From a virus: DNA of 27,656 nt. Every line of letters starts with the position of its first letter. The stretch's first letter is position 1. Shown here one piece after another: positions 12,801-20,090 of this stretch. The stretch is taken from positions 1 to 27,656 of the IMG/VR virus record IMGVR_UViG_3300042934_000505. One strand, written 5' to 3'. A model generated the notes under the pieces. That model searched no databases. It saw only the letters and a list, made by a program, of their open reading frames with translations, and was not told the origin of the DNA. A program made the position numbers and the translations under genes.

Positions 12801-13051
12801 CCGACTACTTGACGATCCTCAGCAACGTCGCGGGAGCGATCTTCAGCCCCTTCCTGGCGATGCTGGCGACACTGTCCGCCATGGGCGCTTCGCTCATCTG
12901 GGCCTTCTTTTCGGGGTCGGAGGAAGCCGCGTTCGCGTGGTGGGGAACCGCGCTCTCATGGGTCGTGTTCGCCGTCGTGGTCACTGGCGGTGTGTCGCTG
13001 CTGTTCTTCCTCACGCAGTTTCTCCCGTTCGCTTGGGCGGTGGCATCGTGA
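12797..13051 (+). CDS. Small membrane protein with multiple hydrophobic segments
   Basis: 84 residues, ATGA coupling at the start and GTGA coupling at the end. Hydrophobic stretches at about 5-38 (ILSNVAGAIFSPFLAMLATL continuing) and 48-75 (ALSWVVFAVVVTGGVSLLFF) flank a short acidic loop with SGSEEA. Probably two or three TM helices. Overall make-up is holin-like, but the position is deep in the early operon. It pairs with the single-TM protein upstream and may form a complex with it. Confidence 0.65.
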   Translation: MTDYLTILSNVAGAIFSPFLAMLATLSAMGASLIWAFFSGSEEAAFAWWGTALSWVVFAVVVTGGVSLLFFLTQFLPFAWAVAS

Positions 13052-13314
13052 ACGCTGCTGATGCTGACGATGCACTCACCGAAGCCATCGGCTACCGGGA
13101 CGAAGCACTCCGAATCCTCGAACAAGCGCAGGCCGGTGTTGAACACGCCGAGTCCGCAATGTACGTCGCCAGGTCTAACCGTGACTCCGCTGAACGCCAC
13201 CTTGAGGCGATGGAGAAGTGGGTTGCGTCGCGGGAGCGGGTGGTGCGGGAGTTGACCATCGCCGACGACGGCGGATTCCACCCCACGACGCACACGGATG
13301 GGAGCACGACGTGA
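13048..13314 (+). CDS. Coiled-coil hypothetical protein
   Basis: 88 residues from a GTG coupled to the upstream stop. Residues about 5-70 form one long charged helix with heptad-like spacing (EALRILEQAQAGVEHAESAM continuing through SAERHLEAMEKWVASRERVV), so a dimeric or trimeric coiled coil is likely. The C-terminus is short and His/Thr-rich. No known family. Possibly a partner of the adjacent membrane proteins. Confidence 0.65.
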   Translation: MNAADADDALTEAIGYRDEALRILEQAQAGVEHAESAMYVARSNRDSAERHLEAMEKWVASRERVVRELTIADDGGFHPTTHTDGSTT

Positions 13315-13550
13315 TCGAGGACATGGGCCAGCTGCTCGACGTGCTGGATGACATCCCGTATCCGCCGTTCGAGCTGGCGGTGCGTGACAGCGCCGGGCGT
13401 ACGGCCCTCGTCTTCGCGGACGAGGACGCCGTGCTCGGGATTCTGCGACTGCCATACGAGGACGAGGCATGCCGGGTCGAAGCGCTCACCGCCGACTCGT
13501 TCCCCATGCTGCGGCTGGTGCCCGAACCGACCGATTCGGATGCGTCATGA
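13311..13550 (+). CDS. Acidic hypothetical protein (79 aa)
   Basis: GTG start in a GTGA overlap. The protein is strongly acidic, with LLDVLDDIPYPPFELAVRDS, TALVFADEDAVLGILRLPYE and a C-terminal LRLVPEPTDSD. It may be a small alpha/beta domain. The high negative charge is seen in some phage DNA-mimic or inhibitor proteins, which is only a suggestion. Coupled on both sides. Confidence 0.6.
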   Translation: MIEDMGQLLDVLDDIPYPPFELAVRDSAGRTALVFADEDAVLGILRLPYEDEACRVEALTADSFPMLRLVPEPTDSDAS

Positions 13551-13696
13551 ACCGTCCCACTGATCTTGGCCCTATGGGTGAAGCCGCCCCCGTGAAGGGT
13601 GCCCGTCGACACCACGGCCCCAACCTGTTCGTCATCGTCGGCCTGCTGTTTACGGCCGTCACCATATGTCTCGTCATCGTGGAGGTAACCCTGTGA
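13547..13696 (+). CDS. Small single-TM protein (49 aa)
   Basis: ATGA overlap at both ends. The N-terminal 25 residues are polar and end in a basic cluster (GARRHH). Residues about 26-46 (NLFVIVGLLFTAVTICLVIV) form one TM helix. The third small membrane protein in the early operon. Unknown function. Confidence 0.6.
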   Translation: MNRPTDLGPMGEAAPVKGARRHHGPNLFVIVGLLFTAVTICLVIVEVTL

Positions 13697-14115
13697 TCTT
13701 CGCCAGCACACCAGCCACCGGATCGGCGCGACACAAGGGTCCGGGTGTGTACCTCGCCGCGGGCGTCGGATGGGGGCGAACGCACGAACCGAACCCGATC
13801 CTCGTTTCGTTCCGGGCAAACGACCAGAACCCCGATCCGGCGCAGTGGGCTGAGTGGCTACGGCTACCGAGTCTTGGCCCATGGCACTACGCGCGACGAG
13901 ACCACATCGACCACGCCCGCAAGGTTCTCAGCCGCCTAGCCGAATCGAGGAACCGCGTGACTCGTTTTCTCGCGTCGAACGGGGTGACGGTCATCGAAAC
14001 CCCCGACTACATCACCTACCAGTACCCGGACGACCTTTGGACCGGTGTCCACCTGTCTCGTAGAACGACGGATGCGTTGCGGGAATACTTCACCCACACC
14101 CAGGAGACAACATGA
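13693..14115 (+). CDS. Hypothetical protein (140 aa)
   Basis: GTG start coupled to the previous stop. The sequence has a Gly-rich N-terminus (GSARHKGPGVYLAAGVGWGR), an acidic/aromatic core around DPAQWAEWLRLPSLGPWHYA, then a helix HARKVLSRLAESRNRVTRFL and a strand-rich end (VTVIETPDYITYQYPDD). Mixed alpha/beta, soluble. No recognisable motif or family. Confidence 0.6.
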   Translation: MIFASTPATGSARHKGPGVYLAAGVGWGRTHEPNPILVSFRANDQNPDPAQWAEWLRLPSLGPWHYARRDHIDHARKVLSRLAESRNRVTRFLASNGVTVIETPDYITYQYPDDLWTGVHLSRRTTDALREYFTHTQETT

Positions 14116-14354
14116 AAGAGATCCCTGTAGGCGAACTCAACGGGTTCGACATCGGCCGGCGAGCGATCGTCACCTATGAAGGCGCCGCGATCGCAGGCAC
14201 CATCCAGGACTTCAACTGGATCAACTTCACCACCTCGCGCGGCGTGGAGCTGCACGGGATCACCGTCGCGACGGGTGGCACTTCGAGCTTCAGGCTCCAG
14301 TCTCTGCCGCTTGACTACCGCATCCAGGTCGACCGGCCCGAGGAGACGACATGA
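14112..14354 (+). CDS. Small beta-barrel-like hypothetical protein
   Basis: 80 residues, ATGA coupling on both sides. Residues 15-65 alternate hydrophobic and polar residues: RAIVTYEGAAIAGTIQDFNW, then VELHGITVATGGTSSFRLQS. This is consistent with an SH3-like or similar small barrel. The upstream residues GELNGFDIG start a short strand. It directly precedes the RecE-like nuclease gene. Function unknown. Confidence 0.6.
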   Translation: MKEIPVGELNGFDIGRRAIVTYEGAAIAGTIQDFNWINFTTSRGVELHGITVATGGTSSFRLQSLPLDYRIQVDRPEETT

Positions 14355-15205
14355 CTGTCATCCACGATCTTCCTGACGCCGATTACCATTCGCGCCCCGA
14401 GCTCTCAAGCACCGGGGCGCGACTTCTTTTGCCCGAGTTCGGTGGGTCGCCGGCGAAGTTCAAATACCGGCAAGGACGCGAATACCACTCGGCCGCGTTC
14501 GACGTCGGCAAAGCGGTACACGCTGCGGTGCTCGGGGTTGGTGCGGAAGCGGTCGCATACCCGGACGATGTGCTCGCGTCAAACGGTGCCGCATCAACGA
14601 AGGCCGCGAAGGACTGGGCTGACAGTGTGCGGTTCGAGGGGAAGATCCCGATGAAAGCCGCCGACCTGCGACCCATCACCGGCATGTCCGAAGCCGTCCT
14701 CAAGCATCCGACCGCACGCCCGATCTTCGAAGTGTGCGAGTACCGGGAGGTGTCCGCGTTCGCGTCCGTCGATGGTGTTCAGTCACGCGCACGGTTCGAC
14801 GCACTGTCCGGGGAGACGCGGAAGGGCATCATCGCAGCCGACCTGAAGACGGGTGATGACGCGACGAAGGCCGGGTTTGAACGGTCGGTCGCGAAGTGGG
14901 GATACGACGTTCAGAACGCGTTTTACGACGACGTGTACGAGGCGTCCGAGGGTCGCCCCATCGACGAGTTCTACTTCGTGGCCGTGGAGCGATCGGCGCC
15001 TTACGAGGTCGCAGTGTTCCGCCTCCCCGAACTGTGGATGCAGATGGGGAAAGCAAAGGCCGCTGAGGCCCGCCGCATCTACCAGGAGTGCACCGACTCG
15101 GGTACCTGGCCCGGATACGACACGACCATCCAGTTCCTCGACCCGCCCACCTGGGTCGTGTTCGAGCACGAGATGAGATACGAGCAGCAGGAGATACGAA
15201 TCTGA
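14351..15205 (+). CDS. RecE-like PD-(D/E)XK exonuclease
   Basis: 284 residues, ATGA overlap. The opening (LPDADYHSRPELSSTGARLL) matches RecE/exonuclease VIII-type and Cas4-like phage nucleases: D-Y-H-x(5)-LSSTGA, then SPAKFKYR. AFDVGKAVHAAVLG supplies the helix with an active-site His. VQSRARFDAL and IIAADLKTGDDATKAGF supply the Asp and D-x-K acid and lysine, and KWGYDVQNAFYDDV the QxxxY motif. Such enzymes resect double-strand ends 5' to 3' for phage recombination or circularisation. The gene at 15651 is the likely partner, separated by an HNH gene. Confidence 0.85.
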   Translation: MTVIHDLPDADYHSRPELSSTGARLLLPEFGGSPAKFKYRQGREYHSAAFDVGKAVHAAVLGVGAEAVAYPDDVLASNGAASTKAAKDWADSVRFEGKIPMKAADLRPITGMSEAVLKHPTARPIFEVCEYREVSAFASVDGVQSRARFDALSGETRKGIIAADLKTGDDATKAGFERSVAKWGYDVQNAFYDDVYEASEGRPIDEFYFVAVERSAPYEVAVFRLPELWMQMGKAKAAEARRIYQECTDSGTWPGYDTTIQFLDPPTWVVFEHEMRYEQQEIRI

Positions 15206-15648
15206 TGGGCAAACCGAGCGGTCGTCCGCCGCGCCCCGTCATGGAGCGCATCATGCGTCTGGTCCACGAGCGCGAGTCGGGTTGCTGGGAGTACGCCTCG
15301 GAATCCCGCCAGGGCACCTCGTACCGACAGGTTGAGGTGACCGAGGGTGGGGCCAGGGTGCTTCGCTACGCCCACCGCGTCGTATATGAGCACATGGTCG
15401 GAGCGATACCGGAGGGGCTTCAGCTCGACCATCTGTGCAGAAATCGCATGTGCGTCAACCCCGAACATCTCGAGCCGGTCACGGGGCAGGAGAACAAGCG
15501 TCGGGCCGTTGCGCTCATCACTGAGTGCCCCCAGGGGCACCCGTGTAACGAGGCCAACCTGCGGAGACAGCCGGATGGGCGGCGCTACTGCCGCGAGTGC
15601 AAGCGGCTGCAATCCGCAGCGAAGAGATCCAGGCAGAGGAGTACCTGA
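15205..15648 (+). CDS. HNH endonuclease (HNH_3-like) with second zinc motif
   Basis: 147 residues starting one base after the overlap with the nuclease stop. The HNH core is YAHRVVYEHMVGAIPEGLQL followed by DHLCRNRMCVNPEHLEPV: first His in HR, the D-H pair, Cys-rich zinc positions and N-P-E-H. A further Cys set (ECPQGHPC and YCRECKRL) forms a C-terminal zinc element. Probably a homing-type endonuclease inserted between the RecE-like gene and its partner, as free-standing HNH genes often are. Confidence 0.8.
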   Translation: MGKPSGRPPRPVMERIMRLVHERESGCWEYASESRQGTSYRQVEVTEGGARVLRYAHRVVYEHMVGAIPEGLQLDHLCRNRMCVNPEHLEPVTGQENKRRAVALITECPQGHPCNEANLRRQPDGRRYCRECKRLQSAAKRSRQRST

Positions 15649-15650
15649 CT

Positions 15651-16205
15651 ATGGACATCACGAAGACTGTTGAGCCTCGTTCGGACCAACTCAACTACGA
15701 CGACGTCGCCACGACACCGTTGACGATCACCGTCACTGAGGTGAAGGCTGGCCCACCGGATCAGCCGGTGGAGCTGCACAACGCCGAGTACCCCGGGCGA
15801 CCGTTCAAGCCCGGCAAGTCAATGCGCCGCGTGTTGATCGCCGCGTGGGGAGCGGAGGCGTCGGCGTACGTCGGCCGGCGCATCACCATCTACGGCGACC
15901 CGACGATCACGTTCGGACGGGACGCGGTGGGCGGCATCAGGATTCGTGCCCTGTCGCACATCACCGAACCACTCACCGTCGCGCTCACCGTCACGCGTGG
16001 CAAGCGTGCACCGTTCACCGTCCAGCCGCTCCCCACTGATACGGGCGGACTCGAGGCTGCACTGGCCGACATCGCAAACGCCGACTCCATCCCCACGTTG
16101 AAGGCGGCATGGGATCTCGCCGGCAAACGCGGACTCGCAGCACACCCCGACGTCGTGGCCGCCAAGGAACGACGCAAGACCGAGCTCACCAAGGAGGAGT
16201 CGTGA
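15651..16205 (+). CDS. Conserved-looking phage protein paired with the RecE-like nuclease
   Basis: 184 residues, with an AGGCAGAGGAG ribosome binding site upstream of ATG 15651. Beta-rich first 120 residues (TPLTITVTEVKAGPPDQPVE, RRVLIAAWGAEASAYVGRRI, ITFGRDAVGGIRIRALSHIT, LTVALTVTRGKRAPFTV) and a helical tail (LEAALADIANADSIPTLKAA). I recall this pattern from proteins next to RecE/RecT-type genes in actinophages, without an established function. It could be a DNA-binding or annealing accessory. No TM or catalytic motif. Confidence 0.7.
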   Translation: MDITKTVEPRSDQLNYDDVATTPLTITVTEVKAGPPDQPVELHNAEYPGRPFKPGKSMRRVLIAAWGAEASAYVGRRITIYGDPTITFGRDAVGGIRIRALSHITEPLTVALTVTRGKRAPFTVQPLPTDTGGLEAALADIANADSIPTLKAAWDLAGKRGLAAHPDVVAAKERRKTELTKEES

Positions 16206-16381
16206 TGTCCAAGCCCAGAGTTTTCCACTCCAAGACACGCCTCACCGACCCGTGGGGTGTCAGGTACAGGGCGTCGGAGACCACTGATTGGTTCCCGAAC
16301 TGGACCGACGCGATGCGGAAAGCGCTCCTGTGGGCGCGTATCTCCAACGGTGCCGCGAACGTCATGCGAGACCTGCCGTGA
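16205..16381 (+). CDS. Small hypothetical protein (58 aa)
   Basis: ATG shares its A with the upstream TGA; an in-frame GTG one codon earlier also exists. Basic and aromatic: HSKTRLTDPWGVRYRASETT, then a WTDAMRKALLWARISNGAAN helix. Short helix with basic and hydrophobic faces. Coupled to the next gene by GTGA. No known family. Confidence 0.6.
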   Translation: MSKPRVFHSKTRLTDPWGVRYRASETTDWFPNWTDAMRKALLWARISNGAANVMRDLP

Positions 16382-16545
16382 GTTACCCGCGCACCGATTA
16401 CATCGACGCCCAACCCGACGAGTTCCAGGTCGGGTACTACAGAGGTATCAACCAGAGCCTCACCCGCGCACTCGCGCGAACGACGGCCCGATGGTTGAAG
16501 GCTGCGGCCCGTGTCAAGGAACTCGAAGCCGAGGGGGAATCGTGA
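16378..16545 (+). CDS. Small helical protein (55 aa)
   Basis: GTG start in a GTGA overlap and GTGA overlap at its end. The central and C-terminal part (INQSLTRALARTTARWLKAA then ARVKELEAEG) is one long amphipathic helix, possibly a short coiled coil. Nothing specific about function can be said. Confidence 0.55.
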   Translation: MSYPRTDYIDAQPDEFQVGYYRGINQSLTRALARTTARWLKAAARVKELEAEGES

Positions 16546-16811
16546 CTGTTCTCGACACGCCCCGGGTAGACACGATCATCCTCGACGAAACCATCCTCGC
16601 CGGAGAACCGAAGTGCGAGTCGGCCCACTGCCGCAAGCATGGGCGCGGACCACACCCCGCCACGTTCACCGTCCGCCTGTCGTGCGGGAGCCAAATGCTC
16701 GCGTGCACTACACGTGTCCTCGAGTACCGGTCGGTGGACTATCGGATCAAGTGCACGAGGTGTGGCGGGTCGGTGCACTTCACCTCCGATTTCGCGTGCA
16801 CGCCGCTATGA
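16542..16811 (+). CDS. Cysteine-rich hypothetical protein (89 aa)
   Basis: GTG start coupled to the gene before. It contains CESAHCRKHG, then SCGSQMLAC, then KCTRCGGSVHFTSDFAC near the end, enough Cys and His for two zinc sites. The C-terminal KCTRCGG looks like half of a zinc ribbon. No known family. It precedes an HNH gene and may bind nucleic acid. Confidence 0.6.
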   Translation: MTVLDTPRVDTIILDETILAGEPKCESAHCRKHGRGPHPATFTVRLSCGSQMLACTTRVLEYRSVDYRIKCTRCGGSVHFTSDFACTPL

Positions 16812-17128
16812 GTCGCGCGAAACCTATCCCACCCGGCAACCGCCGCATCGTCATGGAACGGTGCGGCGGTCTCTGTGAGGGCTGCGGGAAACGACCCGTC
16901 ACGGACCTGCACCACCGCAAGTACAAGTCCCGCGGCGGAACCCACGATGTGTGGAATTTGCTCGCACTCTGTGGCGGCGACGGTGGCATGGCAGGCGGTA
17001 ATCACTCCGGTTGTCATGGCATCGCGCACAGCACTGAGGGGCACGAAATGGGCTGGTCAATCCACTCGTGGGAAGACGCCGAGACGGAACCGGTTCTGTA
17101 CCGCGGCGTGATGCGCCGACTCGACTAG
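16808..17128 (+). CDS. HNH endonuclease
   Basis: 106 residues, ATGA overlap. CGGLCEGCGKRPVTDLHHRK followed by YKSRGGTHDVWNLLALC and NHSGCHGIAHS gives the full HNH pattern: zinc Cys pair, D-L-H-H, the Asn of WNLL and the HSGCH end. The short, basic N-terminus (MSRAKPIPPGNRR) could bind DNA. Possibly a homing-type nuclease or a recombination nuclease. The Cys after Asn-Leu-Leu-Ala-Leu completes a likely zinc site. Confidence 0.8.
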   Translation: MSRAKPIPPGNRRIVMERCGGLCEGCGKRPVTDLHHRKYKSRGGTHDVWNLLALCGGDGGMAGGNHSGCHGIAHSTEGHEMGWSIHSWEDAETEPVLYRGVMRRLD

Positions 17129-17139
17129 GGAGGCCAGTT

Positions 17140-17334
17140 ATGTCGTCAGAGTCATATTCGTGTGGCGATGCGTTCCATGCGCAGATGATCGACTTCGCAT
17201 CATCCAACTGGGCGTCTAAGCGACCCGCGATCCGGTGGTTGTACCAGCACGGTGGACACTGGCCCGAAGAGATCGCCGAGATGTGCGACACCCCGTTGGC
17301 AGATGTTCAGGACGCACTCAACAACATCCCATGA
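17140..17334 (+). CDS. Small HTH-like protein (64 aa)
   Basis: ATG 17140 after an AGGGAGG ribosome binding site. The C-terminal half contains WPEEIAEMCDTPLADVQDAL, which fits a helix-turn-helix (IAEM-CDTPLADVQDAL) in length and spacing. The N-terminal half has IDFASSNWASKRPAIRWLYQ. A small DNA-binding role is possible but weak. It lies between two HNH genes. Confidence 0.55.
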   Translation: MSSESYSCGDAFHAQMIDFASSNWASKRPAIRWLYQHGGHWPEEIAEMCDTPLADVQDALNNIP

Positions 17335-17346
17335 AAGAAGGACGAC

Positions 17347-18132
17347 ATGGCAATCACGAAGCGCACACGATTCGAGATCCTTCGCCGCGACAACCACACC
17401 TGCCAGTACTGCGGCGAGAAGGCACCCGACGTCGTGCTGCACATCGACCACGTCGTACCGGTGGCGCTCGGAGGTGACGACAAGCCCGGGAACCTCGTGG
17501 CCGCATGCAAGGACTGCAACGCCGGCAAGTCCTCCATCCAGCCTGACTCGCCCCTCGTGCAGGGGTTGTCGGCCGAAGCTGCCGCATACGCGCTCGGGAT
17601 GACGGACAAGATGACGCGGTTCCGCGCGGACCTTGAGTCGCTGGATGACTACGCTGACGAGTTCCACGAAGTCTGGGACCGGTGGACCGTACAAGGTGAG
17701 GCCATCGAACTTCCGGTCGACTACCGCGCGTCCCTGTTCCGGTGGATGACGATGGGCGTCCCGGTGTCCATCTTCGAGCTGGCCATCCCGCCCGCACACC
17801 GCAAGTACAACCAGACCCCGCACATGAAGCAAGATGCGATCTTCGGCTACACGGCCGGCGTGGTGTGGAACATGGTCAACGCCCGCGAAATCGACCACTC
17901 TGTCACGTCGGAAACCGCGTCCGTATACACCGCCAGCGAGTACGAAGCATACGGCGAGGAACAGTGGTGGGCTGGGCGGGGACGGGAAGGCCGCGCTGCC
18001 CGCAGGACCGGTCATCACTGGGCGCAGGACATCGTTCAGGCGCACATCGACGGCACAACCACCCCACTGATCGACCAGTTCCGAAGCGGCGCGGAAGCCC
18101 CCTGGGAGGTGTCTGCGAGTGCCTTGGTTTAA
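17347..18132 (+). CDS. HNH endonuclease with large C-terminal domain
   Basis: 261 residues, with an AAGAAGGA ribosome binding site. Residues 1-60 are a textbook HNH domain: FEILRRDNHTCQYCGEKAPD, then LHIDHVVPVALGGDDKPGNL and ACKDCNAGKSS (two zinc Cys pairs, D-H, the Asn and the final CN..K). The remaining about 200 residues are unlike classic homing enzymes: aromatic- and acid-rich helices with no recognised domain, perhaps a DNA-specificity module. It overlaps the next (replication) gene by 14 bases. Confidence 0.82.
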   Translation: MAITKRTRFEILRRDNHTCQYCGEKAPDVVLHIDHVVPVALGGDDKPGNLVAACKDCNAGKSSIQPDSPLVQGLSAEAAAYALGMTDKMTRFRADLESLDDYADEFHEVWDRWTVQGEAIELPVDYRASLFRWMTMGVPVSIFELAIPPAHRKYNQTPHMKQDAIFGYTAGVVWNMVNAREIDHSVTSETASVYTASEYEAYGEEQWWAGRGREGRAARRTGHHWAQDIVQAHIDGTTTPLIDQFRSGAEAPWEVSASALV

Positions 18133-18877
18133 GGTCGACGACGGATTCCACGGGCACCCCAAGGTGATGGACCTGTCCCTTGCGGCCGTGGGCCTCTGGT
18201 CGCTCGCCGGCTCGTGGTGCGCCAAGTACCTCACAGACGGGTACGTGCCCAGCAAGACCCTGCCCCGTCTAGGCGGTTCGCCCGCCGAGGCCATGGAACT
18301 GCAAGGCGCGGATCTGTGGGAAGCGGCGGAGGGTGGCTGGCAGTTCAAGGACTGGTCTGACTACCAGCCGACGAAGGAAGAAGTCGAAGCGGAGCGGGCT
18401 GCGGCAAGGGCGCGGATGAAAAAGGTGCGCGCCGCCAAGAAGGGTGTCGGTTCGGGCGAACAGAAGGAGAACGTCGCCGGAAGTGACGGAGAAGTTCCCA
18501 TTGCCCCATCCCAGTCCCCTTCCCCTCCCGACCCACTTCCTAACGGAAGTGTTAGCCCGCAAAAGCGGGGCACTCGCATCCCCGATCCGTTCGTACTCAC
18601 AACCGCGATGAGGCAGTGGGCGGCGACCGAGGTTCCCGCCATTGACGTGGATAGAGCGACGAAACAGTTCGTCGACTACTGGCGTGCCGCATCAGGGCGA
18701 ACCGCAACGAAGAAGGACTGGGTCGCGGCGTGGCGGTTCTGGCTGAGGAATGAACGCGGCGGTAACCCCGCCCCGAAGCAGTCGAAAGCCGCTGTGAACG
18801 CGGCCGAGTACAGGAGGTTGTTCGGAGATGGATCTGAGGGAAGCGTTCCAGCTCTTGACGCTGGCATCAGCCCGTGA
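18119..18877 (+). CDS. Replication initiation / replisome organiser-like protein
   Basis: 252 residues from a GTG within the preceding gene. The N-terminal 75 residues (WFKVDDGFHGHPKVMDLSLA, SLAGSWCAKYLTDGYVP) form a winged-helix-like domain typical of actinophage replication proteins. A charged linker (residues about 85-150, Pro/Ser/Glu-rich) follows, then a helical domain (TAMRQWAATEVPAIDVDRAT, QFVDYWRAASGRTATKKDWV, AWRFWLRNE), which resembles the end of DnaD/DnaT-type loaders. Its place just upstream of a likely helicase loader supports a role at the origin. No helicase or primase motif is visible. Confidence 0.7.
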   Translation: MPWFKVDDGFHGHPKVMDLSLAAVGLWSLAGSWCAKYLTDGYVPSKTLPRLGGSPAEAMELQGADLWEAAEGGWQFKDWSDYQPTKEEVEAERAAARARMKKVRAAKKGVGSGEQKENVAGSDGEVPIAPSQSPSPPDPLPNGSVSPQKRGTRIPDPFVLTTAMRQWAATEVPAIDVDRATKQFVDYWRAASGRTATKKDWVAAWRFWLRNERGGNPAPKQSKAAVNAAEYRRLFGDGSEGSVPALDAGISP

Positions 18878-19166
18878 CGGGAGAACCGTTGACCGTGAGG
18901 TTGCTGCGGTGTGGGCGAAGGATCTTGAGCGGGTGGAGATCGGGGAGGCTGTGGAAGCCGCCACACTCCATTACCGCGAATCGACTGCCTGGTTGATGCC
19001 GAACCACGTGATCGCGAACGTGCGCCGGGTCCGTGAAGCGCGGGACCGGGCTGGGCGGATTCGCCGGCAACTCGAACCCGAGAAGCGGGTGTTCTCCGAC
19101 GAGGGGATCAAGGCGTACTGGGATGAAGTCGAACGCCTCAAAGGACTGAAGGCGGCGGACTCGTGA
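18828..19166 (+). CDS. Helicase-loader-like protein (G39P-type)
   Basis: 112 residues, overlapping the previous gene by 50 bases, with AGGAGG 12-17 bases before ATG 18828. Helical throughout: AFQLLTLASARDGRTVDREV, AVWAKDLERVEIGEAVEAAT, LHYRESTAWLMPNHVIANVR, then a basic helix of RRV/REARDRAGRIRR. This order resembles the phage helicase-loader/inhibitor family typified by SPP1 G39P, from memory. It would work with the upstream organiser to bring the host DnaB helicase to the phage origin. No ATPase motifs. Confidence 0.6.
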   Translation: MDLREAFQLLTLASARDGRTVDREVAAVWAKDLERVEIGEAVEAATLHYRESTAWLMPNHVIANVRRVREARDRAGRIRRQLEPEKRVFSDEGIKAYWDEVERLKGLKAADS

Positions 19167-19420
19167 GGCGTATGTCTGATGCTGTTGCGACGGCCCGCGG
19201 TGACCTGCTCGAGAAGTACGGGCACCCACACACCTGGGTCCGGTACGACCTGCCGGTGCGGATTGTTGACGCCCGCCCGCGGAGGAACACACCCAACTAT
19301 CTCGGGTGGGCGCGTGTCGACGCGGAACCGGGGCCGTCTGGTCGTGTCCCGGTGAGGTGGATTTATGAAACCAACTTCAACAAGTACTACCGAAAGGTGC
19401 CAGGCGATGAACAGCGCTAA
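19163..19420 (+). CDS. Hypothetical protein (85 aa)
   Basis: GTG coupled to the upstream stop; an internal ATG three codons later is an alternative start. The sequence has AVATARGDLLEKYGHPHTWV, then a strand RYDLPVRIVDARPRRNTPNY and an aromatic WIYETNFNKYYRK end. Basic overall. No known motif. It overlaps the next gene by 14 bases. Confidence 0.6.
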   Translation: MRRMSDAVATARGDLLEKYGHPHTWVRYDLPVRIVDARPRRNTPNYLGWARVDAEPGPSGRVPVRWIYETNFNKYYRKVPGDEQR

Positions 19421-19619
19421 GAAGTGCCGAGCCGAGGGATGGGGTCCGGGCACGCGACTCGCTGGCGATGAAGGCTACGGGGTCACGGTGATCGAGATAA
19501 CCGCGGTAGGCGAACAAGCCATCCTCGCCAAGTCCATCTCGCACAAGGGCGTCGAGTATGAGCGGACGCGCGAGTCAATGTGGACGCTGGCGTGTCGTGA
19601 TTGGCAGCCGGTCTCGTGA
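19407..19619 (+). CDS. Small beta-rich hypothetical protein (70 aa)
   Basis: ATG 19407 with GAAAGGTG about 15 bases upstream. GDEGYGVTVIEITAVGEQAI and LAKSISHKGVEYERTRESMW suggest a small barrel, with WTLACRDWQPVS at the end. No known motif. It is coupled by GTGA to the following Cys-rich ORF. Confidence 0.6.
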   Translation: MNSAKKCRAEGWGPGTRLAGDEGYGVTVIEITAVGEQAILAKSISHKGVEYERTRESMWTLACRDWQPVS

Positions 19620-19765
19620 ACACTCCTCGTGTTCGTGTCCCTATGACCATGTCCGGGTACTGTCAGCACCCGTCAACACCCGAACATTCTGGGTGCAGGC
19701 GGGTGTCGTGTACCTGCACCGACTGTAACCACAACGAACGGAGCCGAGATGCCGTATCAAGCTGA
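19616..19765 (+). CDS. Small Cys/His-rich protein (49 aa)
   Basis: GTG start in a GTGA overlap; the stop lies 17 bases inside the next gene. It contains GYCQH, then HSGCRRVSCTCTDCNHNE, giving five Cys and several His, enough for one or two zinc sites. A minimal zinc-binding protein, probably interacting with nucleic acid or protein. Recognition of a family is not possible. Confidence 0.5.
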   Translation: MNTPRVRVPMTMSGYCQHPSTPEHSGCRRVSCTCTDCNHNERSRDAVSS

Positions 19766-20018
19766 GCCGCAAATCGTGCGCGGAACGGGCGGCCACAGCC
19801 AACGCGGATGGCGAGCAACCTACGTCATGTCGCGTGACGGCGGGCAGTCCTGGGAGGCAGGCGGAAACCGGCCTCAGAAGTGGCGTCCGTTCGCATGGTG
19901 GGCCGTCCGCAAGGCCCGGAGTATGGCGCGCCGAGACAACGCCAAGCGGGCGCGCTGGCACGTCAACTACGCGCGGGAGTCAGCGATCAACGATCGCTTG
20001 CGCGCGGAAGTCCGATAG
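19749..20018 (+). CDS. Basic hypothetical protein (89 aa)
   Basis: ATG after AACGGAG. It starts with a strand-rich segment (GWRATYVMSRDGGQSWEAGG), then a long basic helix (KWRPFAWWAVRKARSMARRD continuing NAKRARWHVNYARES). High Arg content and aromatic patches suggest nucleic-acid contact. Function unknown. A hairpin follows before the next gene. Confidence 0.6.
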   Translation: MPYQAEPQIVRGTGGHSQRGWRATYVMSRDGGQSWEAGGNRPQKWRPFAWWAVRKARSMARRDNAKRARWHVNYARESAINDRLRAEVR

Positions 20019-20044
20019 CTCGACATCTTCATCCATTTTTTCGG

Positions 20045-20069
20045 GGGTCACACCGTCACGGTGTGGCCC
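20045..20069 (+). other. 10-bp RNA hairpin between genes
   Basis: GGGTCACACC (20045-20054) pairs with GGTGTGGCCC (20060-20069), one G-U pair, around a five-base GTCAC loop. A T-run precedes it and none follows, so it is not a normal plus-strand terminator. It ends 21 bases before the GTG at 20091. Confidence 0.6.
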
Positions 20070-20090
20070 TCACTGCATACCAGGAGACCC

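Noticed and set aside
20045-20069. A rho-independent terminator
   Set aside because: The T-run precedes rather than follows the stem on the plus strand and the minus-strand continuation is A-rich.
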